A stretch of DNA of 45,335 nucleotides from DALYJJ01 sp031969915 (GTDB lineage Bacteria; Acidobacteriota; Terriglobia; Bryobacterales; Bryobacteraceae): assembly GCA_031969915.1 (NCBI GenBank), contig DALYJJ010000037.1, forward strand, positions 1-45,335, in the 5' to 3' direction. Made by a program: the position numbers and the translations under genes. The number at the start of each line of letters is the position of its first letter. Position 1 is the first letter of the stretch. Of the stretch, positions 24,781 to 33,464 are shown one piece after another. Below the pieces are notes generated by a model. It was not told the origin of the DNA, searched no databases, and was given only the letters and a program-made list of their open reading frames with translations.

Positions 24781-26652
24781 ATGCGCGCATATTCCTTCTG
24801 CCTGATACTCGCCCTGCTGCCGGCGTCCGCCGCCGAGATCCACGTCGCGGTGAACGGCGACGATGCGAACGACGGCTCTTCTCTCAAACCGCTGCGCACC
24901 ATCGCCGCGGCTGCCGCCCGCGCGCAGGCGGGCGATACCGTCACCGTCCACGCCGGAACCTACCGCGAGCGCATCGCGCCCCCGCGCGGCGGCGATTCCG
25001 AAACGCGTCGCATCGTCTACCAGGCCGCCCCCGGCGAAGAGGTCTGGATCAAAGGCTCCGAGGTCGTGCGCGGCTGGAAGCCCTTTCGCGGCGACGTGTG
25101 GGCGCTGAAGCTTCCGCAGTCGTTCTTCAAGAACTACAACCCCTACACCGACCTCATCGAGGGCGACTGGTTCACCAGCAAAGGCCGCCCGCACCACACC
25201 GGCGAAGTCTACCTGAACGGCAAGCCGCTGCTCGAAGCCGCCACCCTCGAGCGCGTCTTCGATCCCAAGCCCGAACCCGGCTGGTACACCGAATCCGACC
25301 CGGCCACAACCACCCTCTACGCCAACTTCGGAGGCCGCAACCCGAACCAGGAGACGGTGGAAATCAACGTTCGCGAAGCGGTCTTCTATCCGGACGCCCC
25401 GGGCCGGAACTACATCACCGTGCGCGGATTCCGCCTCGCCCACGCCGCCACCCAATGGGCCGCGCCCACCGCCGAGCAGATCGCCCTCATCGGCACCCAC
25501 TGGAGCAAGGGCTGGATCATCGAGAACAACACCATCAGCGATTCGAAGTGCTCCTGCGTCACGCTCGGCAAGGAGCGCGCCACCGGCCACAACGTGTGGG
25601 TGAAGAACCCGAAGAAGGACGGCGCCACGCACTACAACGAAGTCATCCTGCGCGCGCTCGAGATCGGCTGGTCGCGCGACAACATCGGCTCCCACATCGT
25701 GCGCGGCAACACCATCTTCAACTGCGAACAGGCGGGCATCGCCGGCAGCCTCGGCGCGATCCACAGCCGGATCACCGGCAATCACATCTATAGCGTGTGG
25801 CGCCGCCGGCAGTTCACCGGCGCGGAGATGGGCGGCATCAAGCTCCACGGCGCGATCGACGTCCTGATCGAAGGCAATCGCATCCACAACACGGGCCGCG
25901 GCCTGTGGATGGACTGGATGGCGCAGGGCACGCGCATCACGGCCAATCTGCTCTACGACAACTCCACCGACGACTTGTTCGTGGAAGTCAACCACGGACC
26001 GTTCGTCGTGGACAACAACCTCTTCCTTTCGGAACTCAATCTCAGCGATTGGTCCGAAGGCGGCGCGTACGCGCACAACCTGTTCGCGGGACGCATTGTC
26101 AGCCGCCCTGAACTGCGCCGCTGGACTCCCTATCACCGGCCCCATTCCACGGCGCTCGCCGGCGTCACGCTCACCAACGGCGGCGACAATCGGTTCCACA
26201 ACAACGTGTTCCTCGGCGGCGAAGCGAAGCCCGGGTTGCGCGGAGCCGAGGATCTCACTCTCTCGGGCCACGGGCTGTGGATGTACAACGTCCGTGCCTT
26301 TCCCTCGTTCGCCTCCGGGAACGTCTACTTCGGAGGCGCGACGCCATACGCGGGCGAACCGAGTCCGCTCCAGATGGCGGGCATCGCCGCGCCGCGCATC
26401 GCCGAAGAGGGCAAGGACGTGTTCCTGACGCTGGCCCTCGATCCAGCCGTGGCGAAGGCCTCGACACAGTTGGTCACCACCGCGTCTCTCGGCAGAACGC
26501 TCGTCGCCGAACTGCCGTTTGAGAACTTCGATGGAGGCCCGCTGCGGATCGGCACGGATTACCTGGGCGCGGTGCGCAACCAGAACAAGCCCGCGCCCGG
26601 CCCCTTCGAAGCGATCTCCGGCCCCGCCCGCCTGCGGGTGTGGCCGCGATGA
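24781..26652 (+). CDS. Secreted right-handed parallel beta-helix protein
   Basis: This 623-residue protein has a short signal peptide (MRAYSFCLILALLPASAAE). A DUF1565-like start follows (IHVAVNGDDANDGSSLKPLRTI, GDTVTVHAGTYRERI), then a long series of helical beta-turn repeats with Asn-rich turns (IIENNTISDSKCSCV, HIVRGNTIFNCEQAGI, VLIEGNRIHNTGRGLW, ITANLLYDNSTDD). Such folds occur in polysaccharide lyases, pectinases and GH141-type enzymes. I cannot pick a catalytic triad, so lyase or hydrolase activity is open. It follows the sulfatase by two bases and overlaps the next gene by four. Acting on the same sulfated or acidic glycan as the sulfatase is a reasonable inference. Confidence 0.85.
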   Translation: MRAYSFCLILALLPASAAEIHVAVNGDDANDGSSLKPLRTIAAAAARAQAGDTVTVHAGTYRERIAPPRGGDSETRRIVYQAAPGEEVWIKGSEVVRGWKPFRGDVWALKLPQSFFKNYNPYTDLIEGDWFTSKGRPHHTGEVYLNGKPLLEAATLERVFDPKPEPGWYTESDPATTTLYANFGGRNPNQETVEINVREAVFYPDAPGRNYITVRGFRLAHAATQWAAPTAEQIALIGTHWSKGWIIENNTISDSKCSCVTLGKERATGHNVWVKNPKKDGATHYNEVILRALEIGWSRDNIGSHIVRGNTIFNCEQAGIAGSLGAIHSRITGNHIYSVWRRRQFTGAEMGGIKLHGAIDVLIEGNRIHNTGRGLWMDWMAQGTRITANLLYDNSTDDLFVEVNHGPFVVDNNLFLSELNLSDWSEGGAYAHNLFAGRIVSRPELRRWTPYHRPHSTALAGVTLTNGGDNRFHNNVFLGGEAKPGLRGAEDLTLSGHGLWMYNVRAFPSFASGNVYFGGATPYAGEPSPLQMAGIAAPRIAEEGKDVFLTLALDPAVAKASTQLVTTASLGRTLVAELPFENFDGGPLRIGTDYLGAVRNQNKPAPGPFEAISGPARLRVWPR

Positions 26653-28178
26653 TCGTCCGGCAAGCGACATCGGCGGACGCCGCCGCGCTCGTGGCGGTCC
26701 TGGAGGTGATCGCCGCCGAGCGCGTGCACTCCGCCATCGAACGCCCCTGGACCGTGGAGCAGGAGGCGCGTTATGTCGAATCGCTTTCCCCCCGCGAGGC
26801 CATCCACGTCGCGGAGGAACCAGGGCACGGCGTCATCGGGTTCCAGAGCCTCGATCTGTGGTCGCCCCTCCTCACCTCCATGGCCCACGTCGGCCAGGTC
26901 GGGACGTTCCTGCTGCCGGAGTGGCGCAAGCGTGGGATCGGCCGCCGGTTGTGGGAAGCAACAGCGGCCTTCGCGCGCGCCGCCGGGTATGGGAAGCTAG
27001 TGATCCAGGTCCGAGCTTCGAACATCGCGGCGCAGCAGTTCTATCGCGGCTTGGGCTTTCGGGAGTGCGGCCGCCTGTCCGCGCAAGTGATCATCGACGG
27101 CGCCGCGGACGACGAGATTCTGATGGAGCTCAACCGCTTGAGTCCGAAATCCAGCTTTCGCATCGCCTCCTTGCCCGGCGACGGCGTCGGCCCCGATGTG
27201 GTCGCGGCCGCCATCCGCGTGCTTCGCGCCGTCGAATCCGGCTTCTCCCTTCAGTTCGACGAGTTCTCCGTCGGCGCCGGCGAATACCTGCGCTCGGGCG
27301 ATCCGCTGCCCGCCGGAACCTTCGAGCGGATCAAGGACTTCGACGCCATCTTGCTCGGCGCGATGGGCCTGCCCGACGTGCGCTACCCCGGCGGCGTCGA
27401 GATGACGCCGCAACTCGACCTGCGCGAGCGCCTGGATCTCTACCTGGGCCTGCGCCCCATCTACCTCTATCATCCGGACGACTCGCCGCTGCGCACCGCC
27501 TCGCGCGGCATCGATCTGCTCTTGGTTCGCGAGAGCACCGAGGGGCTCTTCACGTCGCGCCTCCATCCGGCTACCGGCGAGGATTTCGTCGAGGACCGGA
27601 TGCGCATCACGCGGCGCGGAGCCGAACGCGTTATCCGCGGAGCGTTCCACCAGGCGCGGCGCCGCCGGCGTCACGTGACGCTCGTCGACAAGGCGAACGT
27701 GCTGCCCTCGATGGCCTACTTCCGGCGGATCTTCGACCAGGTGGCCGCGGAGTTTCCGGACGTGGGCGCCGATCGCGTTTACGTGGACGCGATGTCCCTG
27801 TATCTCGTCCAGAACCCCAGCCGCTTCGACGTCGTGGTAACGGAGAACATGTTCGGCGATATTCTGTCGGACCTCGCCGCGGGCCTCGTGGGCGGCATGG
27901 GCATGGCACCCTCGGCCGACATCGGCGACCGCTATGCCGTCTTCCAGCCCTCCCACGGTTCCGCGCCGGACATCGCGGGCCAGGGCATCGCGAATCCCGT
28001 CGCCACCATCCTCTCCGCGGCGATGATGCTCGATTGGCTCGGCGTGCCCGAGGCTGCCCGCCGCATCGAGACCGCCGTTCGGACCGTCTTCGCGGACCGC
28101 TCCGCGCGGACGCGCGACATGGGAGGACGCCTCTCCACCACGCAAATGACCGATGCGATCCTGGCGGCACTCGCATGA
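26649..28178 (+). CDS. GNAT acetyltransferase - isocitrate/isopropylmalate dehydrogenase-type fusion
   Basis: This 509-residue protein joins two complete domains. Residues 1-160 are a GNAT acetyltransferase with the acetyl-CoA loop WRKRGIG and ASNIAAQQFYRGLGF. Residues about 168-509 are an NAD-dependent beta-decarboxylating dehydrogenase: LPGDGVGPDVV, LRERLDLYLGLRP, RESTEG, VDKANVLP with the catalytic Lys, YVDAM and NMFGDILSDLAAG with metal-binding Asp residues, and the nucleotide motif HGSAPDIAGQGIANP. The substrate could be malate, tartrate or isopropylmalate-like; context favours a sugar-acid route. The junction MELNRLSPKSSFRIASLPG is clean and in frame. An internal ATG at 27123 would give a free-standing 351-residue dehydrogenase. 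It overlaps the previous and next genes by four bases each. Confidence 0.88.
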   Translation: MIVRQATSADAAALVAVLEVIAAERVHSAIERPWTVEQEARYVESLSPREAIHVAEEPGHGVIGFQSLDLWSPLLTSMAHVGQVGTFLLPEWRKRGIGRRLWEATAAFARAAGYGKLVIQVRASNIAAQQFYRGLGFRECGRLSAQVIIDGAADDEILMELNRLSPKSSFRIASLPGDGVGPDVVAAAIRVLRAVESGFSLQFDEFSVGAGEYLRSGDPLPAGTFERIKDFDAILLGAMGLPDVRYPGGVEMTPQLDLRERLDLYLGLRPIYLYHPDDSPLRTASRGIDLLLVRESTEGLFTSRLHPATGEDFVEDRMRITRRGAERVIRGAFHQARRRRRHVTLVDKANVLPSMAYFRRIFDQVAAEFPDVGADRVYVDAMSLYLVQNPSRFDVVVTENMFGDILSDLAAGLVGGMGMAPSADIGDRYAVFQPSHGSAPDIAGQGIANPVATILSAAMMLDWLGVPEAARRIETAVRTVFADRSARTRDMGGRLSTTQMTDAILAALA

Positions 28179-28921
28179 AGAACGGCTTTCGCCTCTTCGA
28201 CACGCATACCCACATCGGGAACGCGCGCCACAGCGGCCGCTCCGTGAGCGCCGGCCAGATGCTCCTGAACATGGATCGCCACGGCGTCGATCGATCCCTC
28301 GCCATCCCGTTTCCCGTGGTCGCCGATTACCGCGCCGAGCACGACCTGATCGGCCAGGCGGTCAAAGCGCACCCCGACCGCCTGACCGGTGCGGCGTGCC
28401 TCGATCCCTACCTCCCGCGCGCCGAGTTTCAGGCCGAAGTCCGGCGCTGCCGCGAACAACACGGTTTCCGTGCCCTGAAGCTCCAGCCCCAATATCACGG
28501 CCTGAACCCGTTTTCCCCCTCCAGCGATTTCTTCTTCGAGGCCGCGCTCGAGCACGGCATGGCCGTCGTCTGCCACACCGGCAGCGGCGCGCCCTTCGCG
28601 CTTCCCTCCCTGCTCATGATGCCCGCGCGCAAGTACCCGGACCTGACCATCGTCGCCGCCCACTGCGGCGGCGGCATTTACGTGCATGAGGCGATCGTGG
28701 CCGCCCTGTTCTGCCCGAACCTCGTGCTCGAAGTTTCCAGCCTTGCGCCCCACCACGTGCTCGAGGTCCTCCGCCACGTCCCCGCCACCCGCGTCATGGC
28801 CGGCTCCGATCTCATGGAAAGCGTCGAAGCCGAAATGGGCAAGATCCTCACGCTCGACATCGGCGAGACGGACCGCCGCGCGATCCTTTGGGATACGCCG
28901 CTGCGTATCTTCGGCGAGTGA
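28175..28921 (+). CDS. Amidohydrolase family protein (amidohydrolase 2 type)
   Basis: This 248-residue cytoplasmic TIM-barrel hydrolase has the usual metal ligands: HTH at residues 11-13 (DTHTHIG), His in CHTGSG, His in AAHCGGG, and Asp in GSDLM. Members include lactonases, decarboxylases and hydratases such as 2-pyrone-4,6-dicarboxylate lactonase, so hydrolysis of a lactone of a sugar acid is a possible role. The ATG overlaps the fusion-gene stop by four bases, and the MFS gene starts three bases after its stop. It is thus in the same operon as the sulfatase. The exact reaction cannot be read. Confidence 0.85.
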   Translation: MKNGFRLFDTHTHIGNARHSGRSVSAGQMLLNMDRHGVDRSLAIPFPVVADYRAEHDLIGQAVKAHPDRLTGAACLDPYLPRAEFQAEVRRCREQHGFRALKLQPQYHGLNPFSPSSDFFFEAALEHGMAVVCHTGSGAPFALPSLLMMPARKYPDLTIVAAHCGGGIYVHEAIVAALFCPNLVLEVSSLAPHHVLEVLRHVPATRVMAGSDLMESVEAEMGKILTLDIGETDRRAILWDTPLRIFGE

Positions 28922-28924
28922 CCC

Positions 28925-30124
28925 ATGCGTTTTGCCGTCGTCGCCGCGCTCTTCCTGCTGTCGATGATCACCTACATCGATCGAGTGGCGATCACCACGG
29001 CGAAGGATCCCATCGCCCGCGAACTGTCTCTGTCCGATAGCGCGATGGGAGCGGTGTTCAGCGCGTTCGCGCTGGGCTACGCGCTGGCGCAGATCCCTTC
29101 CGGCTGGTTCGCCGACAAGGTGGGGCCGCGCCTCGCGCTCGTCGCGGTGGTCACGGCATGGAGCGCGCTCACCGCGCTGACCGGCTGGGCATGGAGTCTC
29201 ACCTCGCTCATCGTGATCCGGTTCCTCTTCGGCGTCGGGGAAGCCGGAGCGTTCCCGGGCAGCGCGCGGGCCATCGTGAACTGGCTTCCCCCGGGAGAGC
29301 GCGGCCGGGCCAACGGCGTCTTGTTCTCCGGCTCACGGCTGGGTGCGGCGTTCGCCTTTCCGCTGCTCGCGGCGATGATTGCCCAGTGGGGATGGCGGCA
29401 TTCGTTCGTGGTGCTCGGCGCGGGCGGCGTGGTCTGGGCCATCGGGTGGCTGCTCTGGTTTCGCGACCACCCCAGCCAGCCGTTGCCGCGGGCCGCGGGT
29501 GCCGGCGACGGCGGCCTCTCCCTCCGCGACGTGCTGCGTTCGCGCCAGCTCGCCCTCGCCATGCTGCAGTACTTCGCCAGCAACTTCACGTTCTTCATTT
29601 GCCTTTCGTGGATGCTGCCGTACCTGAAGAAGCAGTACCATCTGACCGACGGCGAGGCGGCGGCCTATGCCATGGCTCCCCTGCTGCTCGGCGCAACCTC
29701 ACAGTGGGCGGCGGGTTGGCTGGTCGACCGCTTGTACCGTTCCGGCCTTCGCGAGTGGTCGCGGCGCATACCGGGTATCCTTGGTTTCGGCCTGGCCGCG
29801 GCGGGAATTCTCGCCCTCACCGGCGCAACGTCGCCGGCCACAGCCGTCCTCTGCTTCGCCATCGCTACCTTCGGCGCGGATATGACCATCAGCCCAAGCT
29901 GGGTCTTCTGCGCCGACGTCGCCGGCAGGAACGCGGGCAGCGTCTCGGGCTCCATGAATATGCTCGGCAACATCGGTTCCTTCGTGAGCGCCAACGCGTT
30001 CCCCTTCCTCCAGGGCGCAACCGGCAGCGCGTCGGCCTACTTCATCCTGGCGGGCGTGTTGAACCTGGTGGGAATGTGCTGCTGGTTTGCGATGCGATCC
30101 GTGAACAAGGAGGGCCGCACATGA
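28925..30124 (+). CDS. MFS transporter (anion:cation symporter type)
   Basis: This 399-residue inner-membrane carrier has about twelve hydrophobic helices. The first half has LLSMITYIDRVAITTAKDPI and GWFADKVGPRLALV, matching the MFS loop motif GxxxDRxGxR and the ACS family (galactonate, glucarate and related acids). The family usually imports acidic sugars or dicarboxylates by proton symport. Position between an amidohydrolase and a MocA oxidoreductase supports uptake of a sugar acid. The next gene starts four bases inside its end (ATGA). Confidence 0.88.
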   Translation: MRFAVVAALFLLSMITYIDRVAITTAKDPIARELSLSDSAMGAVFSAFALGYALAQIPSGWFADKVGPRLALVAVVTAWSALTALTGWAWSLTSLIVIRFLFGVGEAGAFPGSARAIVNWLPPGERGRANGVLFSGSRLGAAFAFPLLAAMIAQWGWRHSFVVLGAGGVVWAIGWLLWFRDHPSQPLPRAAGAGDGGLSLRDVLRSRQLALAMLQYFASNFTFFICLSWMLPYLKKQYHLTDGEAAAYAMAPLLLGATSQWAAGWLVDRLYRSGLREWSRRIPGILGFGLAAAGILALTGATSPATAVLCFAIATFGADMTISPSWVFCADVAGRNAGSVSGSMNMLGNIGSFVSANAFPFLQGATGSASAYFILAGVLNLVGMCCWFAMRSVNKEGRT

Positions 30125-31143
30125 AACGGTTCAAAGCGGTGGCGCTCGGCGCGGGATACTTCTCGCGATTCCAGTTCGAAGCCTGGACCCGCATCCCCGA
30201 AGTGGATCTCACAGCCGTCTACAACCGGACCGCGGAGAAGGCGCACGCGATGATGGCCCAATACCGCATCCCGCGCTACTACGCCGACTGGCGGGCCATG
30301 ATCGACTCCGAACAGCCCGACTTCGTGGACATCATCACCTCACCCGAAACCCACGAAGAAATGTGCGCCTTCGCCGCCGCGCGCGGCGTGCACATCATTT
30401 GCCAGAAGCCGGTCGCGGCGACACTCGAAGAGAGCCGCCGCATTGTGGACAACGCGCGCGCGGCCGGCGTCCGCTTCATGGTCCATGAAAACTTCCGCTG
30501 GCAGCCGTGGTACCGCGAGATCAAGAGGATTCAACAGGCGGGCACCATCGGGGCGTTCACGCACGCCACCTTCCTGATGCGCATGGGTGACGGCTGGGGC
30601 GACGACGCCTACCTCGCGCGGCAGCCCTTCTTCCGCGACTACCCGCGGCTGCTCATTTACGAAACCGGCGTGCACTTCATCGATACCTTCCGCTACCTGC
30701 TGGGTGAGATCCGCGAAGTCTACGCCCACCTGCGGCGGTTGAATCCCGTGATCCGCGGCGAAGAGACCGGACAGGTCTTCTTCCGCTTCGAGTCCGGCGC
30801 GACGGCCATCTGGGATGCCAACCGGTACAACGAAGTGGAGTCTCCGTCGCCGCGCTACACGTTCGGGCAGATGCGCATTGACGCCATGGGCGGCCATCTC
30901 ACGCTGGACACCGAGTCCCGGCTTCGCCTGAAGAAACTCGGCGAACCCGGCATGGATGTCGAGTACCCGCATGAAAACGTGAACTTCGCCGGCGATTGCG
31001 TCTACGCCGTTCAGCGTCACTTCGTGGATTCGATGCTCTCCGGCGAGTCCTTCGAATCGAACGGAGAGGATTATCTGAAGTCGATCGCGGTGGTGGAGGC
31101 CGTCTACGAATCGGCCCGCACGGGGCAGCCCATTCGGGTGTAG
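30121..31143 (+). CDS. Gfo/Idh/MocA-family oxidoreductase
   Basis: This 340-residue NAD(P)-dependent dehydrogenase has an N-terminal Rossmann domain (about residues 4-120; AVALGAGYFSRFQFEAW in place of the usual GxGxxG) and the conserved EKP-type motif as QKPVA with Lys. The C-terminal half has the GGHLTLDTESRLRLKKLG and EYPHENVNFAGDCVYAVQRHFVDS signatures. The nucleotide loop is modified (GAGYFS), though GxGxxS is tolerated. Members oxidise or epimerise sugars and inositols. Its start overlaps the MFS stop, placing it last of the six core catabolic genes. The SH3-like gene begins nine bases after it. Confidence 0.88.
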   Translation: MKRFKAVALGAGYFSRFQFEAWTRIPEVDLTAVYNRTAEKAHAMMAQYRIPRYYADWRAMIDSEQPDFVDIITSPETHEEMCAFAAARGVHIICQKPVAATLEESRRIVDNARAAGVRFMVHENFRWQPWYREIKRIQQAGTIGAFTHATFLMRMGDGWGDDAYLARQPFFRDYPRLLIYETGVHFIDTFRYLLGEIREVYAHLRRLNPVIRGEETGQVFFRFESGATAIWDANRYNEVESPSPRYTFGQMRIDAMGGHLTLDTESRLRLKKLGEPGMDVEYPHENVNFAGDCVYAVQRHFVDSMLSGESFESNGEDYLKSIAVVEAVYESARTGQPIRV

Positions 31144-31152
31144 CATTCGGGG

Positions 31153-32175
31153 ATGCGACGGGAACGGATTGGCGCGTGCGGCGCCGCGGTGGCACTGGCG
31201 GCGGCGTTGCTGGCTCAGGATGCGCCGGAGCCGCGATTCGGAGAAGTGCTGGTGACGGCCGATGCCGTTCTGAAGGCCTCGCCCTCGAACTCTTCGCCGG
31301 TGATCCGGCTGCTCGCCGCGGGCACGGTGTTGCAGTGGATCGAAGGACAGACAGAGCAGGGGTTCCTGCGCGTGCTGCCTGAGCGCGGCGCGCCGGGCTG
31401 GATCGACGAAGACGCGGTGACGGTCCGCCAGCGGTTCACGCCGCCGGCCGCTGCCGCTCCGGGAGTGACGGCGGCGGCCCCCGCCTGCGCTGCGGACCTC
31501 GATGCGTGCCGGCCGGAGGGCTGCGCCCCGCCGGGTTCCACCCACGCGCTTTCGAACCAGGCCAAGCGCTTCATTCCCGCGGCGGGAGCGCCGTTGACGC
31601 TCAAGTTCCGCGACTTCGCTCTGCTCCAGGAAAAGGCCGCCGAACTGGTCGGGCAATCCCGCCAGCTTTCGCAGCAGGAGCGCCAGAGCATCGCCCAGTT
31701 GCCCCTGGGCGCCGGCGTCGCGGCGGGCGAAGGAACCCTCGTGCGGCTGGTTGGCTATATCGCCCAAGGCTTGCCGCCGCACCCCAACAGCGGCGAATCC
31801 GTGAACTGCCGCCTGCGCGGGCAGCAGAATAACGATATTCACATCGCCGTCGCGCAGCGGCCGGGCCAGGACGAGTTCGCGGGAATCGTCACCGAGATGA
31901 TCCCGCAAGGGCGCGACCCACGCTGGACGTCCGCGAGACTCACGGCGGTCCGCGCGGCGGGGCGGAAGGTCATGCTCACCGGCGGCCTCTTCTATGACAA
32001 CCTCCACGTGGTGAACCCGGACCGCAACCACCCGCTCAGCGGTCATCCCAAGCGGTTTTCACTCTGGGAAATCCACCCCGTCACCGCGCTGCTCGTCTGC
32101 CGCAGGACGAACCAGGCCGCATGCCAGATGGATCGGCCCGGAGACTGGACCCCGCTCGAACAGTTCACTCCGTAA
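31153..32175 (+). CDS. Secreted SH3-like domain protein, unknown function
   Basis: This 340-residue protein has a signal peptide (RRERIGACGAAVALAAALLAQ). A bacterial SH3-like domain follows (about residues 28-95: VTADAVLKASPSNSSPVIRLLAAGTVLQWIEGQTEQGFLRVLPERGAPGWID), then an Ala/Pro-rich linker. The C-terminal domain (about 150-340) contains VRLVGYIAQGLPPHPNSGESVNCRL and FSLWEIHPVTALLVCRR, which resembles a small OB- or nuclease-like fold, but no family is certain. It starts nine bases after the MocA gene and nine bases before the M16-like gene, so it is co-transcribed but may be unrelated to sugar metabolism. Confidence 0.75.
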   Translation: MRRERIGACGAAVALAAALLAQDAPEPRFGEVLVTADAVLKASPSNSSPVIRLLAAGTVLQWIEGQTEQGFLRVLPERGAPGWIDEDAVTVRQRFTPPAAAAPGVTAAAPACAADLDACRPEGCAPPGSTHALSNQAKRFIPAAGAPLTLKFRDFALLQEKAAELVGQSRQLSQQERQSIAQLPLGAGVAAGEGTLVRLVGYIAQGLPPHPNSGESVNCRLRGQQNNDIHIAVAQRPGQDEFAGIVTEMIPQGRDPRWTSARLTAVRAAGRKVMLTGGLFYDNLHVVNPDRNHPLSGHPKRFSLWEIHPVTALLVCRRTNQAACQMDRPGDWTPLEQFTP

Positions 32176-32184
32176 AATCGAAGG

Positions 32185-33410
32185 ATGGGATTTGCAGGTC
32201 TTTTACTGTTTCTTGCGCTCACGCCGGACCAGGCGGCGACTCGCGAGTTCACCCTCTCCAACGGTATGCGTTGGATCGTTGCGCCCGCGGCTTCAGCGCC
32301 GCCCGGGGAAACCGCGCTGTTGCTCTACATCGACGCCGGCATCGCGCAGGAGACGCCTGGAAGCACCGGCGTGGTGAGCACGCTCGCGGCCCTCTGGAGG
32401 CGCGGGGCAGCAGATCTCGAGAAGGCCGGCGCACGCCGGCCGCAGGTGCTGGCCAACGCCGACCGCATCGTCTTCCGCTCGGCATGGCCCAACGCGGCGC
32501 GCGAAACATGGTTCCGGCAGTCGGCGCGACTCCTCGCAGCGCCGCCCCTCGATGGCTTCCTTGAGGCCCGCGCGGCAGTGATCGCCGAAGCCGCGAAGCA
32601 GCGGCTCGGCGGCGGCAGTATGCTCGACCAGTTCCTGGCCATCGCGTTCCTCTCCCACCCGTACCGCATCGCCCAATTCGGATTGCCGGGCGAACTGGAG
32701 CGGCTCACCCTCGAGGATGCCGCGGCCTTCACCAGGCGCTACTTCGTCGCGAGCAACGCGATCGGCGTGGCCTCCGGAGATGTCGACATCGATAGCATTC
32801 GCACCCTCGCGGAGCGGCACTTCGGTTCCCTGCCGGCCGTCGGCAAGCCGGCGCCGTTGCGGGAGTCGGAGCCTGCCCAGGAAGCGGAACGCCGCATGGT
32901 CGTCCACGGCGGCGCGCGGCCCGCTTGCTGTGGGCCGTTCATCAGCCCGCCATCGGGGCCGCGGATGCGCCCCTGTATGACGTCCTGCGATCGGTGACGG
33001 CGCGGCGCGTCCGCGCCCGCTTGCTGGAACGTGAGAGCCTCGCGGCGCGCGCCGATTTCTTCCCCTTCCCGGCCATGAAGTACCCGTTCCTTTCCATGCT
33101 GCTTTGCTTCCCCGCGCCCGGCCGAACGGCGGCGGAGGTGGAGCGGGCGCTCCTGGAGGAACTCGCTCGGCTTGGCCGTGAGCCCGTTACCGCCGAAGAA
33201 CTGCGCGCAGCGGTACGCCCCGACGACCTGACCCGGATGACCCCCGTGGAGCTCGCCACCGAATTGGCCGATTGGCTGGCGATGAGCGATTCCTGGCGGA
33301 CGCTCTACCGGCATGGCGAGAGCAAGAGCGGTGTCACGGCGGAACAGGTGCGAGCCCTCGCCGCCGTCGTCTACGCGCCCAACCGGCGCACCATTGCCGT
33401 GGTCCAGTAG
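32185..33410 (+). pseudogene. Frameshifted M16-type peptidase homologue lacking the zinc motif
   Basis: Two reading frames together make one M16-like chain. The first runs from 32185 and matches the N half: FTLSNGMRWIVAP, then the conserved domain ending in FVASNAIGVASGDVDIDSIR. It drifts into nonsense after ERRMVVHGGA and stops at 32997. The frame starting near 32916 continues with LLWAVHQPAIGAADAPLYDVL, the expected second domain, to 33410. The shift is -1 (one base lost) at about 32905-32925 in a GC-rich run. The HxxEH zinc site is absent; VVSTLAALW stands in its place. So even the joined protein would be a non-catalytic M16 subunit. A sequencing error is possible. Confidence 0.75.
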
Positions 33411-33464
33411 ATTCACCGCGGCGCTTGCGCCAACCGGGCCCTTCAAGCGAGAATTGCGGGATCT

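Noticed and set aside
22838..26670. Long minus-strand open frames opposite the sulfatase and beta-helix genes
   Set aside because: Both plus-strand proteins have strong family motifs; the minus frames result from GC-rich third positions.
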